From Mesoflavibacter zeaxanthinifaciens DSM 18436 (GTDB taxonomy: Bacteria; Bacteroidota; Bacteroidia; Flavobacteriales; Flavobacteriaceae): DNA of 64,000 bases. The number at the start of each line of letters is the position of its first letter. Position 1 is the stretch's first letter. The notes beneath the pieces are model-generated. The model was not told the origin of the DNA and made no database searches. It saw nothing but the letters and a program-made list of their open reading frames with translations. Of the stretch, positions 45,294-55,200 are shown piece after piece. The DNA is taken from positions 124,001 through 188,000 of the forward strand of contig NZ_AULQ01000002.1 of NCBI RefSeq assembly GCF_000422365.1. Reading direction: 5' to 3'. The translations under genes and the position numbers were made by a program.

Positions 45294-45761
45294 ATGAAAC
45301 CACTTGTACCAAGCACACTAGTCTTGAGTAGTTGTGAAATCGAACTCCACTACAAACGTCCCTTCTTTGATTCGATGTACGCTATCTGTAATCCCGAAGA
45401 TACCGATACGGTGTTAAGAATGTTCGTTAACTCCAAACAATTGGATTTACGGGAGCATTTTTGGGTCATCCTCATGACCAATGCCAATCGTATTGTTGGC
45501 ATCAGTGAGGTTGCCAGTGGTACGACACTGGGCGTACAGACCAATATGAAGTACATCTTCCAATTGATACTCAAGACCAATGCAGTCAACGTTATCCTTG
45601 CGCATTCGCACCCAGGGGGCAATCTAAACGCCTCTGCTCGTGATATCAAGGAAACCAAAAAGTTCTTGCGTTTAGCCAAACTCATGGACGTCACCTTACT
45701 CGACCATATCATTATCACCTCGGAATCCTTTAGCTCTTTTGCAACCGAAGGACTGCTGTGA
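45294..45761 (+). CDS. RadC-family JAB/MPN domain protein
   Basis: 155 residues. JAMM metal motif HSHPGG at 104-109 with Asp117 in SARD, and an upstream Glu in GISEVASG near 72, giving the E...HxH...D zinc set. RadC-like proteins are frequent in integrative elements; the name is historical and a DNA-repair role is doubtful. It lies 69 bases after the TraG-like gene and 26 before the methylase. Confidence 0.9.
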   Translation: MKPLVPSTLVLSSCEIELHYKRPFFDSMYAICNPEDTDTVLRMFVNSKQLDLREHFWVILMTNANRIVGISEVASGTTLGVQTNMKYIFQLILKTNAVNVILAHSHPGGNLNASARDIKETKKFLRLAKLMDVTLLDHIIITSESFSSFATEGLL

Positions 45762-45787
45762 TAGTGACTTAACCTACTTATCTATCT

Positions 45788-46576
45788 ATGCCCAAAACAC
45801 CCATAACCTACTATGGAGGAAAACTCAATATGGTATCGGAGATACTGCCATTGATTCCCAAACACAGAATCTATACCGAAGCTTTCTTTGGTGGCGGAGC
45901 TATCTTCTTTGCCAAAGACCCTTCGGAAGCTGAAATCATCAACGATACCAATGCCATGGTCATTAACTTCTATGAAGTCTGCAAGACCGATTTTGTAAAC
46001 CTAAAGGCAAAGATTGAAGCGACCTTGTTCTCTCGTGCTACCTATTCGGTGGCATGGACAATTTACCGAATGCCACACTTGTTCAATAAACTGCAACAGG
46101 CGTGGGCATTCTATGTCGCTACCAATATGGGGTTTTCCTGTCGGATTGGCTCTTGGGGATTTGATAAGTATGGGAAGCGAGTTAAGGCTTTTCGGAACAA
46201 GAAACTACTCTTTGATGGTATAGTGTTTAAACGTTTAGCCAATGTTCAATTGGAACATACCGATGCCTGTAATATTTTAGAATTGTATAACACCGAAGAT
46301 GCTTTCCATTATGTTGATCCGCCGTACATCAATTCCAATCAGGGACATTATGGTGGCTATACCGAAGCAGACTTTACAAGGCTTTTGGATGCTCTTTCAA
46401 AAGTGAAAGGAAAATTTTTATTGAGTAGTTATCCCTCTGAAATTTTGGATGACTACATCAAGCAAAACGGATGGCATACTAAAACCTTTACCAAAACACT
46501 CTCTGCAACAAAAGGAGTAACTGGACAGAAACGAAAAACAAAATATGAGGTACTGACAGCCAACTTTGAGATATAG
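45788..46576 (+). CDS. DNA adenine N6-methyltransferase (Dam/D12 class)
   Basis: 262 residues. Motif I-like TYYGGKLNMVSEILPLIP at the N-terminus, TEAFFGGGAIFFA near 37, and the catalytic YVDPPY near 176, in the alpha-class order of D12 methylases. No restriction endonuclease gene is adjacent, so it is an orphan methylase that may mark the element's DNA against host restriction or act in its regulation. Base composition is visibly richer in G+C than the cargo to its left. Confidence 0.9.
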   Translation: MPKTPITYYGGKLNMVSEILPLIPKHRIYTEAFFGGGAIFFAKDPSEAEIINDTNAMVINFYEVCKTDFVNLKAKIEATLFSRATYSVAWTIYRMPHLFNKLQQAWAFYVATNMGFSCRIGSWGFDKYGKRVKAFRNKKLLFDGIVFKRLANVQLEHTDACNILELYNTEDAFHYVDPPYINSNQGHYGGYTEADFTRLLDALSKVKGKFLLSSYPSEILDDYIKQNGWHTKTFTKTLSATKGVTGQKRKTKYEVLTANFEI

Positions 46577-46627
46577 ATGCTAGTGCACATTTGAAATTTA
46601 ATTTTTTAATCCTTAAAACTGAATATT

Positions 46628-46849
46628 ATGAAAAAAGTAATTGACAAAACCGTTGACCTTGATTTGGTTGGCGTAAATGGAAATGCCTTTATGATTATGG
46701 GTGTATTCCAAAGACAGGCCAAACGTGAAGGTTGGTCTCAACAAGAAATCGATGCTGTTCTTAAGGAAGCCAAGAGTGGTGATTATGATCATCTTTTGGC
46801 GACCATTGAAAACCACTGCGAACCTAAAGATGATAGTTATGACCATTAA
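46628..46849 (+). CDS. Small conserved-type hypothetical protein
   Basis: 73 residues, acidic at the end. The phrase MIMGVFQRQAKREGWSQQEI then DAVLKEAKSGDYDHLLATI is of a kind seen in small proteins carried by mobile elements. No function is assigned. Its stop overlaps the ATG of the next gene, which supports both starts. Confidence 0.65.
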   Translation: MKKVIDKTVDLDLVGVNGNAFMIMGVFQRQAKREGWSQQEIDAVLKEAKSGDYDHLLATIENHCEPKDDSYDH

Positions 46850-47435
46850 AGAACGTAAACGCATTTTATACTTTCTGGAAGCCTTAATGGTAAATCTGGA
46901 AAGCCATGAAGATAATCACGTAAGTGCCGAATTTTTGAATTTATTTTCAAGAAAGGAATTGATGGATATGGTGCTGTGGCTTCATACCAACTATGACAAG
47001 AGTATGCTGGCAGAAAAAACCGATGCTGAATTACTGGAACTACTTAATGATGATAGCAATATACTTGCGTATGTTATTGAACAGTGGAAAGCTAACATCA
47101 GTGCAGTACCAAAGTTAACGCAGGATGATGTTTTTGAATTCTTTGAGCGGATACCTATTTACATTCATTATTTAAGGGATAAGCCAGTCGAGGAGTGGGA
47201 TGATTATGATGTGAGCAACTACTATTCCCTGTTGTTCAAACATGGAAAGACCAAACGTGTATTTGCTATTTTCACCTCTGATGTAAAAGACGAGGATAAA
47301 TATGCTGTGACCACACAACCTTCATTCTTTTTTGACACCAAAGAGGAAGCACAGGAAGAGCTCGAACGCATTTGTTTGGAATCCAAACGAAGTAAGTCGG
47401 ATTTTACCATCCATTCACTATGGAAGAGCAATTGA
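46839..47435 (+). CDS. Hypothetical island protein
   Basis: 198 residues from the ATG at 46839, chosen because the frame upstream of it is occupied by the preceding gene and because ATG at 46839 overlaps that gene's end by 11 bases; ATG at 46830 is also possible. Acidic, helical sequence, for example IKERKRILYFLEALMVNLES and a later FAIFTSDVKDEDKYAVTTQP strand region. No family recognised. Confidence 0.6.
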   Translation: MTIKERKRILYFLEALMVNLESHEDNHVSAEFLNLFSRKELMDMVLWLHTNYDKSMLAEKTDAELLELLNDDSNILAYVIEQWKANISAVPKLTQDDVFEFFERIPIYIHYLRDKPVEEWDDYDVSNYYSLLFKHGKTKRVFAIFTSDVKDEDKYAVTTQPSFFFDTKEEAQEELERICLESKRSKSDFTIHSLWKSN

Positions 47436-47469
47436 ATTAACTGAATACAAATTTTTAAAACAGAACACT

Positions 47470-47976
47470 ATGAGTAATGCAAACATTGTCGATATCTTGA
47501 TAGAGAATATCAAGACCGACCAAAACCTATTGGCTGAAACCGAAACAAAAATTGAAGATGCCAAAGAAGAAAAAAGAACTATTGTTAACCGTCTTAAGGA
47601 TTATCAAAAAGACGTGTTCGTATTGTTAAAATATGCTGATGACAGCAAGAAAAAAGAACTCGAAATACTGGGTTTTGATTTCTCTGAATCAGAGCGTGGC
47701 TTAAACGCCGTAGCTTCCAAAGCGTATGACATTATTGTAAAAGCTAAGGATAATCAGCTTACCAATGATCAGCTCTATGATGCTTATGTAAAATCCTTGA
47801 AGGATAAAGAAGACGCTGTAAACTACACAGAGTTTAACATTAAGTGTCGTTCCCTCTTTAACACCCAACGTTTGTTGCGAAAAAAAGATAAAGACCCTAA
47901 ATCATCCCGAGAGGATATCATTTCCTTAAATGGGCGCGTGTTAAAGCCACAAGCTGACAAACAGGAAAAGAAATAG
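47470..47976 (+). CDS. Hypothetical coiled-coil island protein
   Basis: 168 residues from the ATG at 47470, which follows a normal-looking leader and leaves no clash with the upstream gene; the frame is open further upstream but overlaps it. The first 70 residues form a charged coiled coil (ETETKIEDAKEEKRTIVNRL). The C-terminal part is Lys-rich. No family recognised. Confidence 0.6.
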   Translation: MSNANIVDILIENIKTDQNLLAETETKIEDAKEEKRTIVNRLKDYQKDVFVLLKYADDSKKKELEILGFDFSESERGLNAVASKAYDIIVKAKDNQLTNDQLYDAYVKSLKDKEDAVNYTEFNIKCRSLFNTQRLLRKKDKDPKSSREDIISLNGRVLKPQADKQEKK

Positions 47977-47980
47977 TGCT

Positions 47981-48418
47981 ATGAAAAAAGATAATTTTTT
48001 AGACTTATTTGATAGTAAGCAAAAAGCGATTGATCATTGTATGTATTTGAATTTCAAATATCGTATTGCAAATATTTGTTTTGGAGTTTTACACGGTCCT
48101 GATAACAATTGGGCGGTTTGCGAAGAAGCAACTGCCCAAGAAATGGATATGGAGTTTTTAAATGTTTTACCTAAAGACTATTCTGAAATGAGTTATGATA
48201 ATATTAGACATATCCGTATGGATCAGGACCCCTTACCACATTGGGACAGTATTATTGGACTGTTTTCAGTAGCAGATGGTGAAATACTACGCTATATTCT
48301 ATATGCTAAAATACCCCTTGAAAAGTTGATTCGTCATGAACTGGCTGGTCGTGGGTATGATAAAAACCATCGTTGGGTTGGTTTTGATAAGGCTTGTGAG
48401 ATTTGGCTAATAAAATAA
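47981..48418 (+). CDS. Hypothetical protein at the end of the rightward run
   Basis: 145 residues, 4 bases after the previous gene. Contains FGVLHGPDNNWAVCEEATAQ and HWDSIIGLFSVADGEILRYI. No family recognised. A 16-bp terminator follows at 48436-48472, which ends the rightward gene run begun by the TraG-like gene. Confidence 0.6.
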   Translation: MKKDNFLDLFDSKQKAIDHCMYLNFKYRIANICFGVLHGPDNNWAVCEEATAQEMDMEFLNVLPKDYSEMSYDNIRHIRMDQDPLPHWDSIIGLFSVADGEILRYILYAKIPLEKLIRHELAGRGYDKNHRWVGFDKACEIWLIK

Positions 48419-48435
48419 TTTAATCTTTAAAATTT

Positions 48436-48472
48436 AAAAAGGCTATCTAAATCTATTTTAGATAGCCTTTTT
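48436..48472. terminator. Strong bidirectional terminator
   Basis: AAAAAGGCTATCTAAA (48436-48451), loop TCTAT, TTTAGATAGCCTTTTT (48457-48472): 16-bp perfect stem, between the convergent island run and the toxin locus. Confidence 0.88.
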
Positions 48473-48484
48473 ATTATTTAATGT

Positions 48485-48772
48485 CTATTTTTTAAAAGAT
48501 TTTCCTCTATAAATAAGAAAGACAAAAATTGACTGAATTGTTAAGTTTATTAAAACTAGAAAAACTATTTTAAATCCAGATCCTTCTATGTAAAATGGGT
48601 AGCTAGGATGAATAATTCTTAATGGTAAGCTTATCAACGATTCCAAGAAGTTAAAAATTGAATTGTAATTGGAGGGCAATAAACTCTTCAATAATATAAT
48701 TATAGATTGAAACAAAAAAATAGTGCCAAAAATTTTCAAAAATATTGTTTTTTCCTTTTTAGATAGCTTCAT
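48485..48772 (-). CDS. Small membrane protein downstream of the immunity gene
   Basis: 95 residues with two or three hydrophobic stretches (IFLKIFGTIFLFQSIIILLK near the start and VFLVLINLTIQSIFVFLIY near the end). It is last in the leftward toxin locus, 28 bases after the immunity gene. No family recognised. It might be a second immunity factor or unrelated. Confidence 0.5.
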   Translation of the reverse strand: MKLSKKEKTIFLKIFGTIFLFQSIIILLKSLLPSNYNSIFNFLESLISLPLRIIHPSYPFYIEGSGFKIVFLVLINLTIQSIFVFLIYRGKSFKK

Positions 48773-48800
48773 ATTATAATTTTTGTTTATCCTAAATCAG

Positions 48801-49235
48801 TTAAATAGTTTTTAAAATTTGTAGAATTTCAAAAACGTTAATTTCAACTATAGATTTGATTGATAACGGAATTTCTTTGATTATAGGAGAGGATTTTGTT
48901 TTGCTATTATATTTAGTAAAATACAAAATAAATCCATTTTCATTATTGTATGTTATTTGACAAGTACTAGCATCATAGCTTGATTTCCATGATTTTTCTT
49001 TTAATAATTTCAATAATTCATTACCTAAATAATATTTTTCATCTTCTTCTTTTTGAGATATTTCCCTACTTTGATTAAAACAATCAATTAAGGATTTTTT
49101 AATTACTGATTCATCACTACCTAGTGGTAGAACATAAATAGGTTTGCTGTGAATAGTCAACCAAGACTCAGTTCTATAACCAGTATAAATTCTAATAAAA
49201 TCTTTTTTTAAACTTATAAATGTGCTTTTATACAT
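48801..49235 (-). CDS. Probable CdiI-like immunity protein of the Rhs toxin
   Basis: 144 residues. The opening MYKSTFISLKKDFIRIYTGY, the phrase PIYVLPLGSDESVIKKSLID and the following CFNQSREIS resemble DUF1436-type contact-dependent-inhibition immunity proteins. Its ATG is 5 bases after the stop of the giant Rhs gene, exactly where an immunity gene is expected, and no signal peptide is present, so it is cytoplasmic. Family assignment is from remembered similarity; the position is the stronger argument. Confidence 0.65.
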   Translation of the reverse strand: MYKSTFISLKKDFIRIYTGYRTESWLTIHSKPIYVLPLGSDESVIKKSLIDCFNQSREISQKEEDEKYYLGNELLKLLKEKSWKSSYDASTCQITYNNENGFILYFTKYNSKTKSSPIIKEIPLSIKSIVEINVFEILQILKTI

Positions 49236-49240
49236 ATCAA

Positions 49241-52200
49241 TTATTTTATTACTCTTACATTTACTTTAATACCATTTTTAGCGCCATATTCAATTACTCT
49301 ATTAAGTTGTTTAATTTGAGCTTGAGTAGCTCCTCTAGGAATTCCAACTTCCATAATCTTAGATTTTATATCACTATTATTTAGTGTTTGTCCTAATTTA
49401 GTATCACTTGAAAAATTAATCATATCGTCTAGATACTTCTTAAAAGTTGAGTAAATTCGTGAAGGAGCTTCTTTATATGTATCATCTAAAAGATTTAATG
49501 TTTTCACACTCCATGCCTTTCCTTTATAAAAAGCATCAAATGTTTTAAAATTAGATGCCTTAAATCTATTTTTTATTACACCTGCTTTCTCTAAAATTTG
49601 TTCATAAACAACTCCTCTATTACCGAGTCCAATAGCTGGTAATTTCCAAAGAGTACCACCAGCTCTTTTTAAAATATTAAAAAGTAGACCTCCTGCTTTA
49701 AATATACCCCATCCTACAAAGTTTGCTTGTGCTTCATTCCAAAACGACTCATCTGCTTGATTATATTGTTTGTGATCAACATAATCGCCTCCAAAAAGAT
49801 TTCCGATTTTTGCAAATAAATTTGAAGTGTTTTTATGATAATACGTTCCTTTTATTTTTGTTAACTCAAGATATCCTCCTTGACCTCCACTTGGTTTAAC
49901 ATTACCCATATATTCTCCAAAACTAGAATCTCCATCTATCCAAAAACCTTGATGGTTCATATAGTATTCTGGGGGTAGTCCTTCCATTCCATTAGGGTCA
50001 ATAAAATTTACTGGGTTACTAAAAGTGTATTCATAAGGGCTTCTATTTGGGTATTTTTCTGTCATAGGGTCCACACTTAACCAAACAGACCACTTAGGGT
50101 TGTAATACCTTGAACCATAGTAATAATTACCGGTTTCATAATCTAATTCTTTACCATTAAACTTGAAGGGTGTGTTATAAGAATTTTGATGTTCATCAAC
50201 CAAAGTTTCTCCGTAAGGTAAATACTCTATATGCTGAGTAACTACACCGTTAAGGTTGGTAATATAACTAGAGCTTCCTAAATGATCACTGTGATACCAG
50301 TAGGCGTCGTATTTTTTACCATCATGAGTAAATCGGGTAATACTGCCCTCAATTACTGGTGCGTTAAGGTTTATAGTCTGTTCTAAATCTGTATAAGTCT
50401 CTATTAAACCTGTGTTGGCTTCTTGTACACTGGTATTTGCCAGGTTACGTATGTTTGGGAACATCCCTTCTATTTTTGGAGGATACAGCCCTAAGTCTTT
50501 AGTTGTTCCCAAAGTACTATTAATGCGTTCAGAACCAATATAATAATGCTTAGTGTAATTACTAACCAAATCTCCTTTTTGTGGTGCTATACCAGGTTTA
50601 CTTAAGGCTTTAGCAGTTACCAAAGGGCTTGGGTAAATCATTACTTCGTCTCGCTCGTTTTTTGACACATTGTTGGCATTGCTACTTACATCCAGTCGAC
50701 CTGGTACATAACGTACAGCACGTTGCCCTGAGGCATCATAAGTATAAACGGCTATAGGGTGTGCACTTTTGTCTTCTGGGTTTAAATCTACAGCACGTAG
50801 GCGGTCTTCTTCATCCCAAATGTTTTTTTGCAAGGTTATTTCTTGCTGCTCGACAACACCTTCGTAAGCAGCATTTTGTGGCTCTTCAGTAACTACTTGC
50901 TTAATGGTGGTCTGGTTGCCGTTAGCATCATATTCAATCAGTTTCTTTTTATAATCAGGGTCACCAGTATTTAAAGTTGCAGAAGCATCAGGAGTTTCAA
51001 TAATCTCCCTTGGTGCATGTGGCTGTACATAACCATACTCATCACCTTGGTTTTGGACTACATTTACACCCGAAGCGTACCCACCATATTCCAAATGATA
51101 ATTGGTCTTAATCATAATTTCAGGAGTTGCAATGGTGCCTGCATAACTATCTACTGCCCCTTGTACATGAGATTGTGTCTTTTTGATAATGTTATGAGCC
51201 AAGTCATACTCCATATCCAAACTGTACTCCTGAGCCAATAGTGGTGCGGTCAAATCATTAGGGCCTGTATAGCGACCTTCGGCATGTATTAAACGGTTAT
51301 AATCATCATACTCGTAAGTATGGCTTATTGGTCCTCCCAGTTGTCCAGTAGCAGGAATACTGTTCTGAGGGTTTTGGGTGGCAACACTAGTCACGTTGCT
51401 TAAGGCATCATAGCCATAGCGGTTGGTAATTCCAAAACCTGTAAACTGATGGCTTAAGTCTTTAAGACGTCTTCTATTATCATAAGTGTATGAAGAACTT
51501 GTGCCATTACCATAGGCTATTTCTGCACGCTCTCCTAAATTATTGTACTTTATATTACTTACTATAGGATCGTTGTTTACAATGCCATCAATAGTCCTAG
51601 TAATATTTTTGAGCGTACCTCCTAGATTATAGTTATAGTCCACAATTTCCCCATCGGGGTAAATAATACGCTGTACACGATTGTGGCTGTCATAAGTCCA
51701 TTGGGTATGGTACCAAAAGGTATGTCTTCCTGCCACGGCCACACCTCGTAAATGGTTGTTAAGGTTTCCTAATTTATCATAACCAAACCCTTGAACACCA
51801 GAGGCATCTTCTTGCATATACAACCTACCTACTGCATTTCTGGCTACAGCATCTGAATTGTTTGGTGCACCATAGGTGTATTTAACATTATTCTCTGGGT
51901 TTTGAGGGTAAAGGACTTCTTTTAACCTATTGTATTCATAGGTATATTTTATAGATAATTGCTGGCCATCTACCAATAAATTTGAAGTGGAGCGTTCCAG
52001 TAGATTACCTACAGCATCATACTTATAAGTAGAAAGCCCTCTATCAGGATGCCTTTCTTGTATTCTTCTTCCTCCTAAATCATATTTATAAAAGTAATCA
52101 TAGCCTTGTTGGTTCCTGACTTTAACTTTTTCATCAATAGCATTGTAATATATTAGAGTTGATATCTCGCCATTTTGAACAGATTTACGCTGCCTCCCTC

Positions 52201-55200
52201 TAACATCGGTATATGTTTCAAACGTCTGACCTAGCTCATTTGTTGCAGTGGTCAGGAACATTCCATCTGCAATACTAAAACTTGTGGTTGCTGTCTGGGA
52301 TTCTCCAGGCTGTTTAATGCTTACTAAACGATCCCTATTGTCATAACTCATGATTGTTGGAGGTATCGAATTTTGGGTTGTTATATAATTAAAGGCACTT
52401 GTTGGTAAACTGTTAGGATTGGTAGGGTACCCTGTTTGGTACGTTGGCAAATAGGCTTCTATAACACGACCAAAAGTATCCTTTTTCTCTTTACCGCTCA
52501 CAAGCCATCGCACCTGACTGCTGCTATTGGTATTTGCATATAAGGTTTTTTTAAGCTGAATGGCGCTGCCTGTACCATCTACCAAGCTTACAGTTAATAA
52601 TTGATTGCCTTGTGCTTGAGTTACATTATGTCTAGTAACTGCATAATGCTTTGATGAAGTAGGTTGACTGGCTCCAGGGTTAATCGCTTGGAAATTTCCA
52701 GTTGCGGATAGTACAAAATTAGAACCATTAAAACTTGGTACATTTACACTCTCTCCTTGATATTGCATTCGTATTGTCCAACTGTTAGGCATTTCATTAG
52801 GAGCTGTAACCTCTACAAGGCGCCCTCTATTATCAATACGTGTGCGCAGTTGCTGACCATTCAAATCAGTAGCCAATACTGGTATCCCAAAGAGATAATC
52901 ATAACTGGTAGAAGATACTTCATTAAAAGAATTTGATACTTGTATTGGATACGTATGAATAGTTGTATCGTAAGCAACAGTAGTCTCAAAACCATTTTGG
53001 AGTATCGATTTTATAAGGTTGCCGTAAGAATCATATAATAAGTCAACTTCATTGGTATCAGAACTGTTAAGTTTTGTTTTGACTTTAGTCAATTTACCTT
53101 GGGTGTTGTATTCGGCTTCGCGCTCACGTAACAATTGCCCATCACTTTGACGTTTAACCTGTATTTTTTTGACAAAACCAATACTATTGGTTAAGCCAGT
53201 GATTGAATTATAATATTCCAGTTCTGTACGATAGGCATCGTTAGATGAAGCAGAGGTATAGGTGTCACCAAAATTCTTATATGTTAATAAGTTACCTTTA
53301 TTGTCATAAGCAGTGAACTGTTGCTCAACACTCAGACCATCTCCGTCTTCATAAGTCGTGGATACGGTTTTTACTGGCGCAACAAATAGACGAGAATAAT
53401 CCAATAGATCTTCGCTCAACCCTGTTTGAAGATAGTTTTGAGATTCAGTACTATTAAGATTGACCTGAGGGTTTTCAGGGTTCATAACATTATATAGCGT
53501 TGAGCTTTCGTTAAGCATTGTATCACTGGCATCCAATACAGCAGTGTGTTTTACTAAACCTTTTAAATAGATATTATCATTGTGGTACTCAGCGACTGAA
53601 TAACGAAAAAGACTTTGACTGTTGGGGTCTCGCTGTTCTATTCTGACTGATCCAAAACCTAAAAACTCTCGTTCTCTACGATCATGTTTAGGGTTTTCAT
53701 AACTTATAGTGGTCAATGTTTCATCTGGTCCAAAATTAGAATCAGCTGTAAATCCATCATGGGTCTTTATTTCATTCAATACCCACTTGTTTTGAGGTAA
53801 ATTGTAAGTGTTGCCTTCTCTTTTATAATCAACTGTCCAACTTCCTCCTAAAGGCGTATTAACCGTTTTAAGTAAATTGGTTTTACCAATTTTGTTAAGC
53901 TTAGCTACGACATCTCCATTGTCATTGCCTGCTTGTAACACATCAGGATAACCATCTCCATCGATGTCTTGTACTGTTATTCTTTTTTCATTTACCCCTG
54001 CATTTACTCCAGCGGTAGGTGTAAAAGTGAATTTAAGTGGAATTACTCCTATTACTACATAAATTGGAATGACAAATCCAGCCGTGAATGACCCGTATAT
54101 ATTTCCTGAAAATGATACATCTCTATCTATATTTCCATTATAAAATGTCTGTTGCGCAGTAGACTCAAAACTAACTCCATTATTTAGATAGAACTTATAT
54201 GTTGCCCCTGTTTTTTCTACTAAATCAGGTAAACCATCTGAGTTGACATCAATCAAAGTAGCGTTAAGATTGGCGGTACTTTCCGCTGCACCAAACCCTG
54301 CTGCCCAAGATGCGTTTGGATTAAAATTTCCGCCAAGACCACCTCCAACACCAATATTATTTCTGGTACTTACATATAAGTCATTGTAACCAGAGCCCCA
54401 AACCACTTCGTTAGCAAAACCGTAGCCTGTATTGAGTTGTACCCTGATTTCAGATTTAGTTATAGTAACTCTATCTGTAAGACCATCTCCATTAATATCA
54501 CTCCATTGTCTATTATTATAGGAGTTTCCATTGCTGGTATTTATCCCTGAGTTAACATTGGTTCTCGTGTTATTGTTGTTATCGGATTTTGTTGAGTTGG
54601 GTGCGACTCCAGAAATAGTGACACCAACTGTATCGTCCTTACTTTTTCCACCCGATACAAAGTTGTTGCCAATGGTTAGGTTTGATAAACTTCCTTTCAT
54701 TCCAGTAAATTGTATATCCCCATCTGTAACGATATCAGGGTATCTGTCACCGTTGAGATCAATATACTGGTTAAGCACCTTCGAATTAGCTTCACTAATT
54801 GTTCCTGAAGCACCAGCTGGTCCTATACCTACATTTCCTGAGGTTGATTTACCCTTGGATTTTGAACGTTGTTTTAGTCCAACAAAGGCACTACCATTAA
54901 TTAGTGTCTGAGGATCAGTCCATAAGTCGTATATATTTGGTTCTGCAAATCGTCCCAACAATACGGTTAATTGATTGCCACTATTAAATCCAAAACTAGC
55001 TGGAATGTACTCATTAGAAGAAGTATTGAACTTGTGTTTTATTGCTACGTTTTCATATTTATTGAATTCATTTACTTGAGTATAAAATGAGTATCGAATT
55101 GCTGTATCATTCAAATCCATATCATCTGGATTAGCTGAGTCGATATCATTTTGTAGTTGGTTTGGATCAGCTCCATAGTTAAAGACTGACATATCAATAG

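Larger units (their letters stand above)
32733..48480. mobile_element. Probable integrative (mobilisable) island with defence-like cargo
   Basis: The left limit is set by the dprA break. Inside are an integrase-class large serine recombinase, a replication-O-like protein, XRE and sigma-like regulators, a TraG/VirD4-like ATPase, a RadC-family protein and a DNA adenine methylase (40.0-48.4 kb), plus cargo at 33.2-39.9 kb. The right limit is a guess: a strong terminator at 48436-48472 closes the last rightward gene before a leftward toxin locus. No matching direct repeats were found at the two limits, so the true end may lie further right. I recognise no relaxase. Confidence 0.45.

Noticed and set aside
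46701-46838. Longer version of the 198-residue island protein
   Set aside because: The extra 46 codons overlap the 73-residue gene in another frame, and the ATG at 46839 gives the usual short overlap.
47332-47469. Longer version of the coiled-coil island protein
   Set aside because: The extension overlaps the end of the upstream gene by about 100 bases; the ATG at 47470 gives a clean start.
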